DNA from: JAOUEA01 sp963825685 | GTDB taxonomy: Bacteria > Actinomycetota > UBA4738 > HRBIN12 | Length of the DNA: 64,000 bases | Assembly (NCBI GenBank): GCA_963825685.1 | Contig: CAWGUD010000021.1 | Span: forward strand, 186,001 to 250,000 | Direction of reading: 5' to 3' | Shown: positions 1 to 8,893 of the stretch, in pieces | Position numbering within the stretch: position 1 is the stretch's first letter | How the letters are laid out: every line of letters begins with the position of its first letter | Position numbers and translations under genes: made by a program | Notes under the pieces: model-generated | The model's database searches: none | Told to the model about the DNA's origin: nothing | The model's input: only the letters and a program-made list of their open reading frames with translations

Positions 1-1
1 C

Positions 2-1168
2 TCACGGGACGATGCTCGTGCCCCCTGGGACCCTGCGTTCGTAGCGCCCACCGACCGTGCGCACGAGACCTTTCAGCTCGAGCGTGAGCAGGATCGTGGT
101 CACGGTGGGAAGCGACAACCCGGTCTCGGCCGAGATCGCGTCGGCGAGTCCCGAGCCTCCGAGGGCCTGGTAGACCGCCCGCTCGTCGTCGAGCAGGGAC
201 GGGGGCGGCTCGACCGAGAGCCGGAACGCGTATCCGAGGTCGTCGAGCAGGTCGTCGGGCCCACGGATCATGGTGGCCCCCTCGCGGATCAGGGCGAGCG
301 GCACCTCGGCCAGGGGGTTCGTCACCGGTCCGGGCACCGCGAAGATGTCGCGGCCGAGGTCGAGCGCGTGATCGACGCTGATCATCGAGCCGCTGCCGTG
401 GGCTCCTTCCACGACGACCAGAGCGCGACCGAGTGCGGCCACGAGCCGGTTGCGTGCCGGGAACCGGAACGGCTCCGCCACCACCCCTGGCGCGTACTCG
501 CTCACGACGGCACCGGACGCGGCGACGCGCGCGACCAGTTCGGCGCTGCCTTTCGGATAGGGCAGGTCGTGCCCTGAACCGAGGACCGCGATGGTGGTGC
601 CGGCCGCGTGCAGGGCTCCGCGGTGCGCGGCGGCGTCGATGCCCCGGGCCGCCCCGCTCACGACGCACGCCCCCACCCCACCGAGGCCCGCTGCGATGCG
701 CATGGCGACCTCGTTGCCCGACGGCGAGCAGTTGCGCGCGCCCACGATCGCGACCCGATCGGGCAGATCGGTGAGCGAGCGGCCGGACACGAAGACAGCC
801 ACGGGCGGGTCGTGCAGAAGCTCGAGGAACTGCGGCAGGTACTCGTCGTCGACCGGCGTCACGAATCGTGCACCGTGCTGTCCTGCCTCACGCTCGATCA
901 CGGCAGGGTCGAGCATCCGCGCCCACTCCTGATCCGCCTCGCTGCCGGCCGCCCCCGCACGGATCGCTGCCAGGCTCGCCTCGGCCGTGCCCTCCGCCCA
1001 CGCGAGCTCGTGCAGCTGGTAGGGCTTGATGCCCCGAAGCGCGGAGAGCACCAGCAGGGCGGCGCGTGCCCCGGAGCCTTCGGCGTACCCGTCGGGGAAC
1101 CCCGGCGGCACGTCGAGCGCTCGCCTGGGCACGTCGCTGCGTCGCGGCCGGCGCGCATCAGCCAGCAC
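2..1168 (-). CDS. dprA: DNA processing protein DprA
   Basis: DprA binds incoming single-stranded DNA in natural transformation and loads RecA. The 388-residue product has the family Rossmann core: VAIVGARNCSPSG near residue 130, GAARGIDAAAH, AVLGSGHDLPYP and FPARNR. It ends in a small winged-helix-like domain. The GTG start at 1168 is chosen because AGGAGGG lies 8 bases upstream in the message (plus-strand 1177-1183); it overlaps the comM stop by 11 bases, so the two are translationally coupled. No other start in this frame fits. The stop TGA is complete at 2-4, so the gene is whole although it touches the window edge. Confidence 0.95.
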   Translation of the reverse strand: MLADARRPRRSDVPRRALDVPPGFPDGYAEGSGARAALLVLSALRGIKPYQLHELAWAEGTAEASLAAIRAGAAGSEADQEWARMLDPAVIEREAGQHGARFVTPVDDEYLPQFLELLHDPPVAVFVSGRSLTDLPDRVAIVGARNCSPSGNEVAMRIAAGLGGVGACVVSGAARGIDAAAHRGALHAAGTTIAVLGSGHDLPYPKGSAELVARVAASGAVVSEYAPGVVAEPFRFPARNRLVAALGRALVVVEGAHGSGSMISVDHALDLGRDIFAVPGPVTNPLAEVPLALIREGATMIRGPDDLLDDLGYAFRLSVEPPPSLLDDERAVYQALGGSGLADAISAETGLSLPTVTTILLTLELKGLVRTVGGRYERRVPGGTSIVP

Positions 1169-2693
1169 GCGCCAGGCCCTCCTGGACGACACCGTCACGG
1201 TAGGAGAGGGCCTCGGCGATGTGCTCCGTCTGCACGATGTCGGCGGCGTCGAGATCGGCGATCGTGCGCGCGACCTTGATCGCGCGGTCGAACCCGCGCC
1301 CCGTGAGGCACAGCTGGTCGACCGCAGCACCGAGCGTGGACTCGGCCTCTGCGGTGAGCCGCACCCGGCGTCGAGCGACGGGACCGGGCAGATGGGCGTT
1401 GCACGCCACGGAGAGATCTGCCCACCTCGCCCGCTGACGGTCGCGGGCGGCCTGGACCCGGCCTCGGATCGAAGCCGAGGGCTCCCCCGGGTCGCTCCCC
1501 ATGAGCTCGTGCTTCGTGAGCCGTGGCACGCGCAATCGCAGGTCGATCCGGTCGAGGAGCGGGCCGGAGAGCTTCTGCCGGTACTGGTCGACACGGTCGG
1601 ACCGGCATCGGCAGTGACGCCGCTGGTCACCCTCGAAGCCGCACGGGCAGGGGTTCGCTGCGGCGACCAGTGTGAACCTCGCGGGGAACTCGACCGACCC
1701 CACGGCCCGGGTGATGACGACGCGGCCGTCCTCCAGAGGCTGGCGCAGCCCCTCGATCGCGTCGCGACGGAACTCCGTGAGCTCGTCGAGGAACAGCACA
1801 CCGTGGTGCGCGAGCGACGCCTCTCCGGGTCGCAGGTACGACGAACCCCCTCCGAGCAAGCCGGTCATCGAGATCGAATGGTGGGGTGCCCGGAACGGGC
1901 GAGACCGCAGTACCCCCCGCCCGGCGAGCAGTCCCGCCACCGAGTGCAGCTGCGTCGCCTCGAGCGATTCGTCGCGGGCGAGGCTCGGCAGGATCGTCGT
2001 CATGCGTCGCGCCAACATCGTCTTGCCGGCCCCGGGCGAGCCGACCATCAGCACGTTGTGGCCTCCGGCCGCCGCGACCTCGAGGGCGCGGCGCGCCTGT
2101 GTCTGCCCTCGAACGTCGCCGAAGTCGACCTCAGCCGATCCGGGAGCCTCGAGCACCCCTTCGTCGATCGCCGGCGGCTGCCACGTTCCTCTGAGGAACC
2201 CCACCACCTCGGTGAGCGTCGCCGCCGGCACGACCCGAAGCCGGTCGACCTGCGTGGCCTCGAGCGCGTTCACGCGAGGCACGATCACCCCCTCGAGCCC
2301 CGCGCGTGCCGCCGCGATCGCGACCGACAGGACCCCTGGGGTCGGCATCAGCTCGCCCTTCAACGAGAGTTCGCCGGCCAACGCGTATCGCTCGAGCGCC
2401 GTGGCGGGGATCTGAGCGGTGGCTGCCAGGATGCCCGCCGCGACGGGGAGGTCGAGCCCCGGACCCTCCTTGCGCAGGGTGCCGGGCGCGAGATTCACGA
2501 CCACCCGTCGCAGTGGCCACTCGAGCCCTTGACTCTCGACGGCCGGGCGGATGCGGTCGCACGCGTCGCGCACGGCGGCCCCCGGCAGCCCCGTGAGCGT
2601 GAGGGAGGGGAGCCCTCGACCCACGTGGGCCTCGACGGTCACGAGGTGTCCCCCGACCCCGAGCACCGTCACCCCGAGCACCCGTCCGTACAT
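1158..2693 (-). CDS. comM: YifB/ComM family Mg-chelatase-like AAA ATPase
   Basis: ComM-type proteins are AAA+ helicases that help branch migration during transformation and recombination. The 511-residue product starts MYGRVLGVTVLGV and carries an N-terminal Lon-S5-like ChlI domain, a Walker A motif (GSPGAGKTML), a Walker B region (GVLFLDELTEF) and the Mg-chelatase C-terminal domain. The ATG at 2693 is preferred over upstream codons because the ChlI domain begins there and a TAGCGT element lies 8 bases upstream (2702-2707), suggesting leaderless transcription. It sits directly before dprA as in most actinobacteria. Confidence 0.95.
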   Translation of the reverse strand: MYGRVLGVTVLGVGGHLVTVEAHVGRGLPSLTLTGLPGAAVRDACDRIRPAVESQGLEWPLRRVVVNLAPGTLRKEGPGLDLPVAAGILAATAQIPATALERYALAGELSLKGELMPTPGVLSVAIAAARAGLEGVIVPRVNALEATQVDRLRVVPAATLTEVVGFLRGTWQPPAIDEGVLEAPGSAEVDFGDVRGQTQARRALEVAAAGGHNVLMVGSPGAGKTMLARRMTTILPSLARDESLEATQLHSVAGLLAGRGVLRSRPFRAPHHSISMTGLLGGGSSYLRPGEASLAHHGVLFLDELTEFRRDAIEGLRQPLEDGRVVITRAVGSVEFPARFTLVAAANPCPCGFEGDQRRHCRCRSDRVDQYRQKLSGPLLDRIDLRLRVPRLTKHELMGSDPGEPSASIRGRVQAARDRQRARWADLSVACNAHLPGPVARRRVRLTAEAESTLGAAVDQLCLTGRGFDRAIKVARTIADLDAADIVQTEHIAEALSYRDGVVQEGLARAG

Positions 2694-2784
2694 GCGATCG
2701 CACGCTAGGGCGAGTCGCCTCGAGCGTCGGTGACGTGCGTCACGTCCGGCCCACGTCGCCGGAGTCCCTGCTAGCCTCGCCATC

Positions 2785-4321
2785 GTGTCCGAGCGCTTCG
2801 AATGGAGCCCGGAGCCCGAGCTGATCGACATCGTCGACGAGCCGCGCGCCCGCGCGGCCCTCGAGGCCCTCGGGGAGCAGACCTGGCGCGAGGCCCTCGA
2901 TTGGCTCTACGGCGAGGCGCTGCGCCGACCGATGCACTCACGCTCCTACCCCGAAGCGCGGCGTGACTTCTTCGGACCGACGAACCACGCTGCACCGGCC
3001 CCGATGTCGCCCAGCCCGTGGAGCGACGTGCTCGCCGAGTTCCGCGAGCGCGTCGCGCCGGCCACCTACAACGCTCAGCACCCCGGCTCGTTCAGCTACT
3101 TCACGCCTCCGCCCCTGCCGAGCTCGATCGCCGGCGAGATGCTCTCGCAATGGATCCACCAGGGCGTCGACGTCTGGCATGCCGGTCCGATCGGCACGTT
3201 CGTCGAGGAAGAGGTCACCGACTGGCTCCGGGAGCTGGTCGGCTTCGGGCCGGAGGGCTGGGGGGTGCTGACGAGCGGCGGCGTCATGGCCAACGTCATG
3301 GCGATGACGGTCGCGCGCGACGTCTGGCTGGCGAAGCTCCGTGGCACGGCCGGGGCTCCGCGCGGCGCCGATCTCGACGGGGTGCGGGTCTACGCGAGCG
3401 ATCAGACCCACTTCTCGATCGCTCGGGCGCTGGGCGTGCTCGGCTTCCCGGACGAGACGCTCGTCGTGGTCGAGAGCGACGAGCGGTTCCGCATGCAGGC
3501 GGCACCCGTGGCCGAGGCGATCGAGCGCGATCGAGCCGCCGGACTGACGCCGCTCGCGATCGCGGCGGTCGCGGGCTCGACGAACACCGGATCGGTCGAC
3601 GACACACGGGGGCTCGCCGACGTCGCCGAGCGCGAGGGTGTCTGGTTGCACGTCGACGCCGCGTACGGCGGAGCCGCCCGGCTCTCACGTCGAGATGCCC
3701 ATCGGGTGCCGGGACTCGAGCGAGCCGACACGGTCACGATCGATCCCCACAAGTGGTTCTTCCAGGCGTACGACATCGGGGCCCTCGTGGTACGCCGGCG
3801 CGAGCGATCTCCTGAGCACGTTCCACGAGGCGCCCGAGTACTACGCGTCGAACCGTCCCGAGGACGAGCCTCTGAACTGGTACCAGTACTCCCTCGAGGG
3901 CACGCGTCGGTTCCGCGGGCTGAAGCTCTGGATGAGCTGGAAGCAGCTGGGCACCGACGGACTCGGCGCGCTGATCGAGCAGAACGACGACCTCGCGGCG
4001 TACCTGGCGGGCCGGTGCTTGCAGGAACCCGACTTCGAGGCCGAGCCGGCCGAGCCGGAGCTGAGCGTCGTGTGCTTCCGGCATCTGCCGTCACGTCACG
4101 GTGACTGGCCGCTCGAGGTGCTCGACGACTACCAGGCTCGGCTGCAGCGGGCGCTGGAGATCAGCGGTGACGCGTGGGTGAGCGTGACGACGCTGCGAGG
4201 CCGCACGTTCCTACGGGCGGGCATCGTGAACTACCTGTCGACCGAGGCCGACGTCGATCGCATGCTGGACGCGCTGCGCCGTCTCTCGTCCGACGTCCGT
4301 CGGGCGATGGACCTCGAGTAG
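2785..4321 (+). CDS. PLP-dependent group II amino acid decarboxylase (frame broken)
   Basis: This belongs to the glutamate/aromatic-L-amino-acid decarboxylase family (PF00282). The first frame shows the cofactor-binding HVDAAYGG and the Schiff-base lysine in DPHKWFF. At about 3797 the reading moves one base: the second half (STFHEAPEYY through RRAMDLE) is in another frame. Removing one C in CGGCGCG restores a continuous protein of about 511 residues, a normal length for the family. The substrate cannot be told; aromatic amino acids or diaminobutyrate are possibilities. The GTG at 2785 follows TAGCCT (2772-2777) by 7 bases. It runs opposite to its neighbours and sits between yraN and comM, which are usually closer. 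Confidence 0.85.
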
Positions 4322-4342
4322 GAGCCCGTGTGCGGTCGGAGC

Positions 4343-4522
4343 TCAGCGTGATCGACGCAGCCACCGACGAGACGGCGCCGGCGACCGATCGACGACCGAT
4401 GATTGGAGCGCGAGGACGTCGACGCCGTCGATCTGTCGGCCCTCCACCCGGTGGCGCAGGCCCGTGTTGTCCCACGGTCGACGGCGCGGCTTGAGCTCCT
4501 CGGGCTCAGGTCGGGTCTTCAT
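4343..4522 (-). CDS. small basic hypothetical protein
   Basis: A 59-residue frame starting MKTRPEPEELKPRRRPWDN, rich in Arg and Pro, with no family I recognise. In its favour is a TACCAT element (4532-4537) 9 bases before the ATG, the leaderless arrangement used by many genes here. It lies between the convergent decarboxylase and yraN and overlaps neither. No Shine-Dalgarno sequence is visible and the C-terminal half is low complexity, so it may be spurious. The remaining 145 bases up to yraN hold nothing I can identify. Confidence 0.4.
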   Translation of the reverse strand: MKTRPEPEELKPRRRPWDNTGLRHRVEGRQIDGVDVLALQSSVVDRSPAPSRRWLRRSR

Positions 4523-4667
4523 GGTCCGGCGATGGTAGGACGACCGCCCGGGGCGCGCTACGGCCGAAGAGCCCTGCGATCGGGTCACGGGCCGGCCAGT
4601 CCTTCGGCCTAGTCCGCGAGCGTGCCCTGCACCCTGGCGGGCTTCCACGGCGTGCCCGAGGGATGCC

Positions 4668-5039
4668 TCAGAAGGCGTCTTCGAACAGCTCGACCTGCGT
4701 CGACCCCCCGGCGATCTGGCCGGCGCCGATCGCCACGCTCGCGACGTCGAACCGCACCGACACCGGCCCCACGCTGTGGGTCAAGAGGAAGACCTCGGCG
4801 AGCGCCCGCACCTTGCGCTGCTTCCGCGAGTCGACGGCCTCGAACCCCGCGCCCCGCCGAGACCCTCGGCGCGTCTTCACCTCGCAGAACACGAGGACGT
4901 CGCGACGACGCAGGACGAGGTCGATCTCGCCGAGACTGCATCGCCAGTTGGCGGCGACGAGCGTGAACCCACGCTGCCGGTAGAGATCGAGCGTGACCCG
5001 TTCGCCGCGTGCGCCGAGGCTCGAACGCAGGTCGGACAT
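4668..5039 (-). CDS. yraN: UPF0102 (YraN) family endonuclease-like protein
   Basis: A 123-residue member of the YraN/UPF0102 family, which has a restriction-endonuclease-like fold and accompanies rnhB and comM in many bacteria. The catalytic-site pattern is visible as GEIDLVLRRRDVLVFCEVKTRRG (D/E-V-K) around residues 37-60, and the terminal DAF matches the family. The ATG at 5039 is chosen over upstream codons because the conserved GARGE motif follows at once and TAGCGT (5047-5052) lies 7 bases upstream. Its biochemical role is not established. Confidence 0.92.
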   Translation of the reverse strand: MSDLRSSLGARGERVTLDLYRQRGFTLVAANWRCSLGEIDLVLRRRDVLVFCEVKTRRGSRRGAGFEAVDSRKQRKVRALAEVFLLTHSVGPVSVRFDVASVAIGAGQIAGGSTQVELFEDAF

Positions 5040-5108
5040 GCGAACGACGCTACGCCGAGGGTGTGACACGGTGGCCACGGGCCTGAAGGGGTCCGCCGGG
5101 TCGGAGGG

Positions 5109-5429
5109 CTACGGTGCGGTCGGGGTGTCGGGGATCGTCGTCGGCTCGTCGCGCTTCGCGAGCTCCTCGACGTTCACGTCGCGCCGGGTCATCACCCGGA
5201 CGCTCGCCACGAACCGGGCGGGCCGGAACATGTCCCACACCCATGCGTCGGTGAGATCGATCTGCACCCAACCCTCGTCGAGGGGCGTGAGGTGCACCTG
5301 GTTCGCGAGGTAGAAGCGGCGTTCCGTCTCGATCACGTACGTGAACATCGGGAGGACGTCGCGGTACTCCCGATAGAGCTCGAGCTCGCGCTCCTCTTCG
5401 AACCGCTCGATGTCGTCGTCGCTCATCAT
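5109..5429 (-). CDS. DUF2469 family protein
   Basis: A 106-residue actinobacterial protein of unknown function. The hallmarks LYREYRDV, ETERRFYLANQV and DAWVWDMFRPARFV match DUF2469 (homologue of M. tuberculosis Rv2901c). It is acidic at the start, with no membrane segment, and is probably cytosolic. Two ATG codons (5429, 5426) are adjacent; the first is used. The gene follows rnhB by 11 bases, its standard position, so it is probably in the same operon. Confidence 0.9.
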   Translation of the reverse strand: MMSDDDIERFEEERELELYREYRDVLPMFTYVIETERRFYLANQVHLTPLDEGWVQIDLTDAWVWDMFRPARFVASVRVMTRRDVNVEELAKRDEPTTIPDTPTAP

Positions 5430-5440
5430 GGTTCAGCTTC

Positions 5441-6097
5441 TCACGCCTGGGCGTGAGCCCCATCCCGCCCATCATCGGTAGGCCCGGCGCCGACGGCGGC
5501 CTCCGAGAACAGCGACGGCTGGGCGCACGGCGCGAACGACAATCGGTGCTGGGGCGTCGGTCCGTGGCGTTCCAGCGCCTCGAGGTGATCTGGCGTGCCG
5601 TAGCCCTTGTTGTGGTCGAACCCGAAGTCGGGGTATCGCCTGTGCAGCCGTCGCATGATGCGATCCCTCGTCACCTTGGCGACGATCGACGCCGCCGCGA
5701 CGCTGGCGCTGACCGCGTCGCCCTTCTTGACCCCGATCGACGGGCATGGGATGCGCGGCACCGGGAACCCGTCGGTGAGCACGTAGTCGGGCTCGAGCGC
5801 CTTCGCGGCGCGACGGAGCAGGAAGATGTTGGTTCGGTGCAGGCCCCGAGCGTCGATCGCCGCCGGCTCGGCCTTGCACGCGATCCATGCGGCGGAGACC
5901 ACGATGCGCCCGTACGCTGCCTCGCGCTGCGCCTCACTCAACACCTTCGAATCGTTGATGCCCTCGATGTCGAAGCCATCGGGGAGGATCACGGCCGCCG
6001 CCACGAGGGGTCCCGCGAGCGCGCCCCGGCCGGCTTCGTCGGCGCCCGCCACCCGCGTGAACCCCTGGGCCGCGAGCAGCCGCTCGTACCGATCCAT
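5441..6097 (-). CDS. rnhB: ribonuclease HII
   Basis: RNase HII removes ribonucleotides and RNA primers from RNA/DNA hybrids. The product of about 218 residues carries the catalytic GADEAGRGALAGPLVAAAV, the third carboxylate region VLTDG, SIVAKVTRDR and the DHNKGYGTPDH motif. The ATG at 6097 is preferred; a GTG at 6103 overlapping the lepB stop is also possible. The tail after PSLFSEA is Asp/Gly/Ala-rich and variable in this family. Confidence 0.95.
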   Translation of the reverse strand: MDRYERLLAAQGFTRVAGADEAGRGALAGPLVAAAVILPDGFDIEGINDSKVLSEAQREAAYGRIVVSAAWIACKAEPAAIDARGLHRTNIFLLRRAAKALEPDYVLTDGFPVPRIPCPSIGVKKGDAVSASVAAASIVAKVTRDRIMRRLHRRYPDFGFDHNKGYGTPDHLEALERHGPTPQHRLSFAPCAQPSLFSEAAVGAGPTDDGRDGAHAQA

Positions 6098-6099
6098 CG

Positions 6100-6756
6100 T
6101 CACCGCACCACTCCGATCCTGGCCGGTGGCCAGACCCGCAGGAACGCCACCCCGATCACCCGCTCCACCGGGACGAGGCCGGTGCACGCCGGTGGGTCGC
6201 ATCGCGAGTCACCCGAGTTCCCCCGATTGTCACCCAGGACGAACAGCATGCCATCCGGCACCGTCGTGGGTGGGAAGTCCTGCCGCGGCACCGGTCGGTT
6301 CAGGTACGGCTCCTCGACGGGTCGGCCGTTCACGAAGAGCGCTCCGGTGCGGTCGATCTCGACCGTGTCCCCGGGAAGACCCGCCACCCGCTTCACGAAG
6401 TCCTCGTGCGGCGGGTTCGCGACGCCGAGGGTCTCCCCGAGCCAGTGCAGCAGTCCACCGACGGGTCCGCGCACCGGTGTCGCGCCGTCGGGACCCTCGA
6501 AGACGATCACGTCACCGCGATCGACGTCGTCGAACCGCACGCAGATCCGGCAGACGAGGATCCGGTCGCCCTCGAGCAGCGTCGGGACCATCGACGTGGA
6601 CGGGATCGAGAACGCCTGCACGACGAGGAGCTTGATCGCGATCGCGAGCAGGATCGCGACGCCGATGAGCACCGGCAGCTCGCGCCAACGGCTGTGCCGG
6701 CGCGCTTCGGATGGGGAGGCGGTGGGCTCGGCGACGCCGGTCGGCCCATCGGCCAC
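6100..6756 (-). CDS. lepB: signal peptidase I
   Basis: Type I signal peptidase cleaves signal peptides of exported proteins at the outer face of the membrane. The 218-residue product has one N-terminal membrane segment (about residues 27-48), the catalytic serine in IPSTSMVPTL, the general-base lysine in DFVKRVAGLPGD and the late-family GDNRGNSGDSR. The GTG at 6756 lies 3 bases after the repaired rplS stop, so the two are co-translated. Confidence 0.95.
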   Translation of the reverse strand: MADGPTGVAEPTASPSEARRHSRWRELPVLIGVAILLAIAIKLLVVQAFSIPSTSMVPTLLEGDRILVCRICVRFDDVDRGDVIVFEGPDGATPVRGPVGGLLHWLGETLGVANPPHEDFVKRVAGLPGDTVEIDRTGALFVNGRPVEEPYLNRPVPRQDFPPTTVPDGMLFVLGDNRGNSGDSRCDPPACTGLVPVERVIGVAFLRVWPPARIGVVR

Positions 6757-6759
6757 GGA

Positions 6760-7342
6760 TCAGGCCTCGGCCTTCTCCTCGTCGGCGGGCTCCGCCTCGT
6801 CGACAGTGGCCTCAGGCGCTGCGGGCTCGTCGGCCGTCTCGTCGTCGGCCTCGGATCCCTCGACGGACGCCTCCAGGCACCTCGCTGACGGGTGCCTCGA
6901 CCTCGTCGGCCGAATCGTCGGCTTCCACGGCTTCAGCCTCGGCGGCCTCGGCGGCCGCGAGCGCCGCGGCCTCTTCCATCGCGGCGAGCTTCGCGTCGTC
7001 GATGCGACGCTCCTTGATCCGGGCCTTCTTGCCCCGCAACTCCCGCAGGTAGTAGAGCTTCGCCCGTCGCACGTGGCCGCGGCTCACGATCTCGAGCTTC
7101 GCGATCGACGGCGAGTGCACCGGGAAGGTGCGCTCCACGCCGACACCGAAGGAGATCTTGCGCACGGTGAACGTCTCTCGCAGCCCACCGTTCTGGCGCC
7201 CGATCACCACGCCCTGGAACACCTGCACGCGCTCGCGACTGCCCTCGACCACCCGCACGTGCACCTTCACGGTGTCGCCGGGGCGGAACTCCGGGATGTC
7301 GCTGCGCAGGTAGGACTGCTCGATCAGATCGGTCTTGTTCAT
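6760..7342 (-). CDS. rplS: ribosomal protein L19 with acidic tail (frame broken in tail)
   Basis: L19 sits at the 30S/50S interface. The first 115 residues are a complete L19 (start MNKTDLIEQ, core GDTVKVHVRVVEGSRERVQ and VRRAKLYYLRELRGK). An Ala/Glu/Asp-rich extension follows. The frame breaks at about 6871-6880: the open frame turns into an Arg-rich run, while the next frame continues as acidic sequence (EASVEGSEADDE and on to EEKAEA) ending at TGA 6760-6762, just before lepB. One missing base explains this, giving about 193 residues, much longer than the usual 115. Confidence 0.93.
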
Positions 7343-7423
7343 GGCAACGGCCGACGAGTGTACCAGCGGTCCTGCGGCCGCCCGACCGACCCACGTGGGG
7401 ACGTCGGGCGACGACCCGCATGG

Positions 7424-8106
7424 TCAGGGGCCGCGACCTCCGGCCAGGTCGGGCCGGGTCCGGCGGGTCTTGGCCTCTGCCGCCTGGCGGCGCCACCGCT
7501 CGATCTCGCCGTGGTCGCCACCCACGAGCACGTCGGGCACGGACATGCCGCGGAACTCCCTCGGCCGGTGTAGTGGGGATGATCGAGCAGCTCGGGATCG
7601 GCGAACGAGTCCTGCTCGTGCGACTCCCGCCGGCCGATCACGCCGGGCACGAGCCGCGTCACCGCCTCGATCACGACGAGCGCGGGCAGTTCCCCGCCCG
7701 ACAGCACGTAGTCCCCGATCGAGACCTCCTCGGCAGGAAGGCCTTCGACGACGCGCTCGTCCACGCCCTCGTAGCGCCCGCACAGCAGCGTGAGGTGATT
7801 CTCGGCCGCCAGCTCCCGGACGACCCCCTGATCGAGCCGGCGCCCTGCAGGCGAGAGCAGGAGCACGCGACCGCGGTCGGGGTCGAGTGACTCGACGGCA
7901 CGGAACCAGACGTCGGGCCTCATCACCATGCCGGGTCCACCGCCGAACGGCGCATCGTCGACCGTGCGATGCGGGTCGTCGGTCCAATCGCGCAGATCGT
8001 GCACGCGCACGTCGAGCACGCCCGCCTCGATCGCCTTGCCGAGCAGGCTCTGGCCGAGCGGCGCGCGCACCAGCTCGGGGAAGATCGTGATGACATCGAT
8101 GCGCAC
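7424..8106 (-). CDS. trmD: tRNA (guanine-37-N1)-methyltransferase (frame broken)
   Basis: TrmD methylates G37 next to the anticodon and prevents frameshifting. The SPOUT knot motifs GGGPGMVM, LLCGRYEGVDERV and SIGDYVLSGGE are intact. At about 7565-7568 the frame breaks: the open frame reads HYTGRGSS, whereas one restored C gives HYTRPREFRGMSVPDVL and a normal C-terminal domain ending at TGA 7424, about 227 residues in total. The GTG at 8106 starts MRIDVITIFPEL. It is followed by rplS as in other actinobacteria. Confidence 0.93.
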
Positions 8107-8140
8107 GAGCGGAGGCTACCGCGCCCCGGCCGGGGAGGGT

Positions 8141-8653
8141 TCACTCCTCGGGAGCGGTGAGGCCCGGCACGTCGCGCACCACGATGCGCTTCGCGGCGAT
8201 GTCGACGGCCACGATCACGTCGCGGATCGCGGGCACGAGGGTCTCCTCCCCGTCCGCGCCGACCGCGACCCAGAGATCGTTCGCCGGGTTGGGGATGACC
8301 TCGGAGACCGCGCCGAGCGCCCGCCCGGACTCGGTGACGACCGTGCATCCCTCGAGCTGGAACGGCCAGTACTCCCCTTCGGGCAGTTCCGGGAGCCAGG
8401 ACTCCGGAACGACGAGCACGTGACCTCGCAGGGCTTCCCCGGCGGTCCGGTCGTCGACCCCCGAGAACTTCACCAGCATCCGCGCACCGTGTGCGTGTGC
8501 TCGCTCGATCGTGAGCGAACGGCCGTCGTCGGTGAACAGCGTCGCCCCTTCCACGAATCGATCGGGGTTGTCGGAGCGGATCTCGACGGCGACCTCGCCC
8601 CGGATGCCGTGGGCCTTCGTGACGTGTCCGACGGCGATGGTCGGCTCGGGCAC
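8141..8653 (-). CDS. rimM: 16S rRNA processing protein RimM
   Basis: RimM binds S19 and assists maturation of the 30S head. The 170-residue product has an N-terminal beta barrel (IAVGHVTKAHGIRGEV) and a C-terminal PRC-barrel (YWPFQLEGC, LVPAIRDVI). The GTG at 8653 follows the KH-protein stop by one base. It belongs to the rpsP-KH-rimM-trmD-rplS operon. Confidence 0.94.
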   Translation of the reverse strand: MPEPTIAVGHVTKAHGIRGEVAVEIRSDNPDRFVEGATLFTDDGRSLTIERAHAHGARMLVKFSGVDDRTAGEALRGHVLVVPESWLPELPEGEYWPFQLEGCTVVTESGRALGAVSEVIPNPANDLWVAVGADGEETLVPAIRDVIVAVDIAAKRIVVRDVPGLTAPEE

Positions 8654-8654
8654 C

Positions 8655-8885
8655 TCAGTCGGCGATGTCGACGTAGGCGCTCGTGCCCTGCCGTGTCGCG
8701 GCCGCACGGACGACCGCACGGATCGCCTTCGCTGTGCGACCGCCCTTGCCGATGACCTTGCCCATGTCGTCGGGCGCCACGCGCACGGTGTAACGCGGGC
8801 CGCGGTCGTCCTCGGACTCCGTCACCTCGACGTCATCGGGGTCGTCGACGAGCTCACGCACCAGGAAGTCGACGAGGTCCCGCAC
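8655..8885 (-). CDS. khpA: KH-domain RNA-binding protein (KhpA-like)
   Basis: A 76-residue single-KH-domain protein with the GXXG loop in DMGKVIGKGGRTAKAIR. KhpA-type proteins bind RNA with KhpB and are usually found between rpsP and rimM, as here. The GTG start at 8885 gives MRDLVDFLVREL; the gene begins 8 bases after the repaired rpsP stop. Cytosolic. Confidence 0.93.
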   Translation of the reverse strand: MRDLVDFLVRELVDDPDDVEVTESEDDRGPRYTVRVAPDDMGKVIGKGGRTAKAIRAVVRAAATRQGTSAYVDIAD

Positions 8886-8893
8886 GACCGGTG

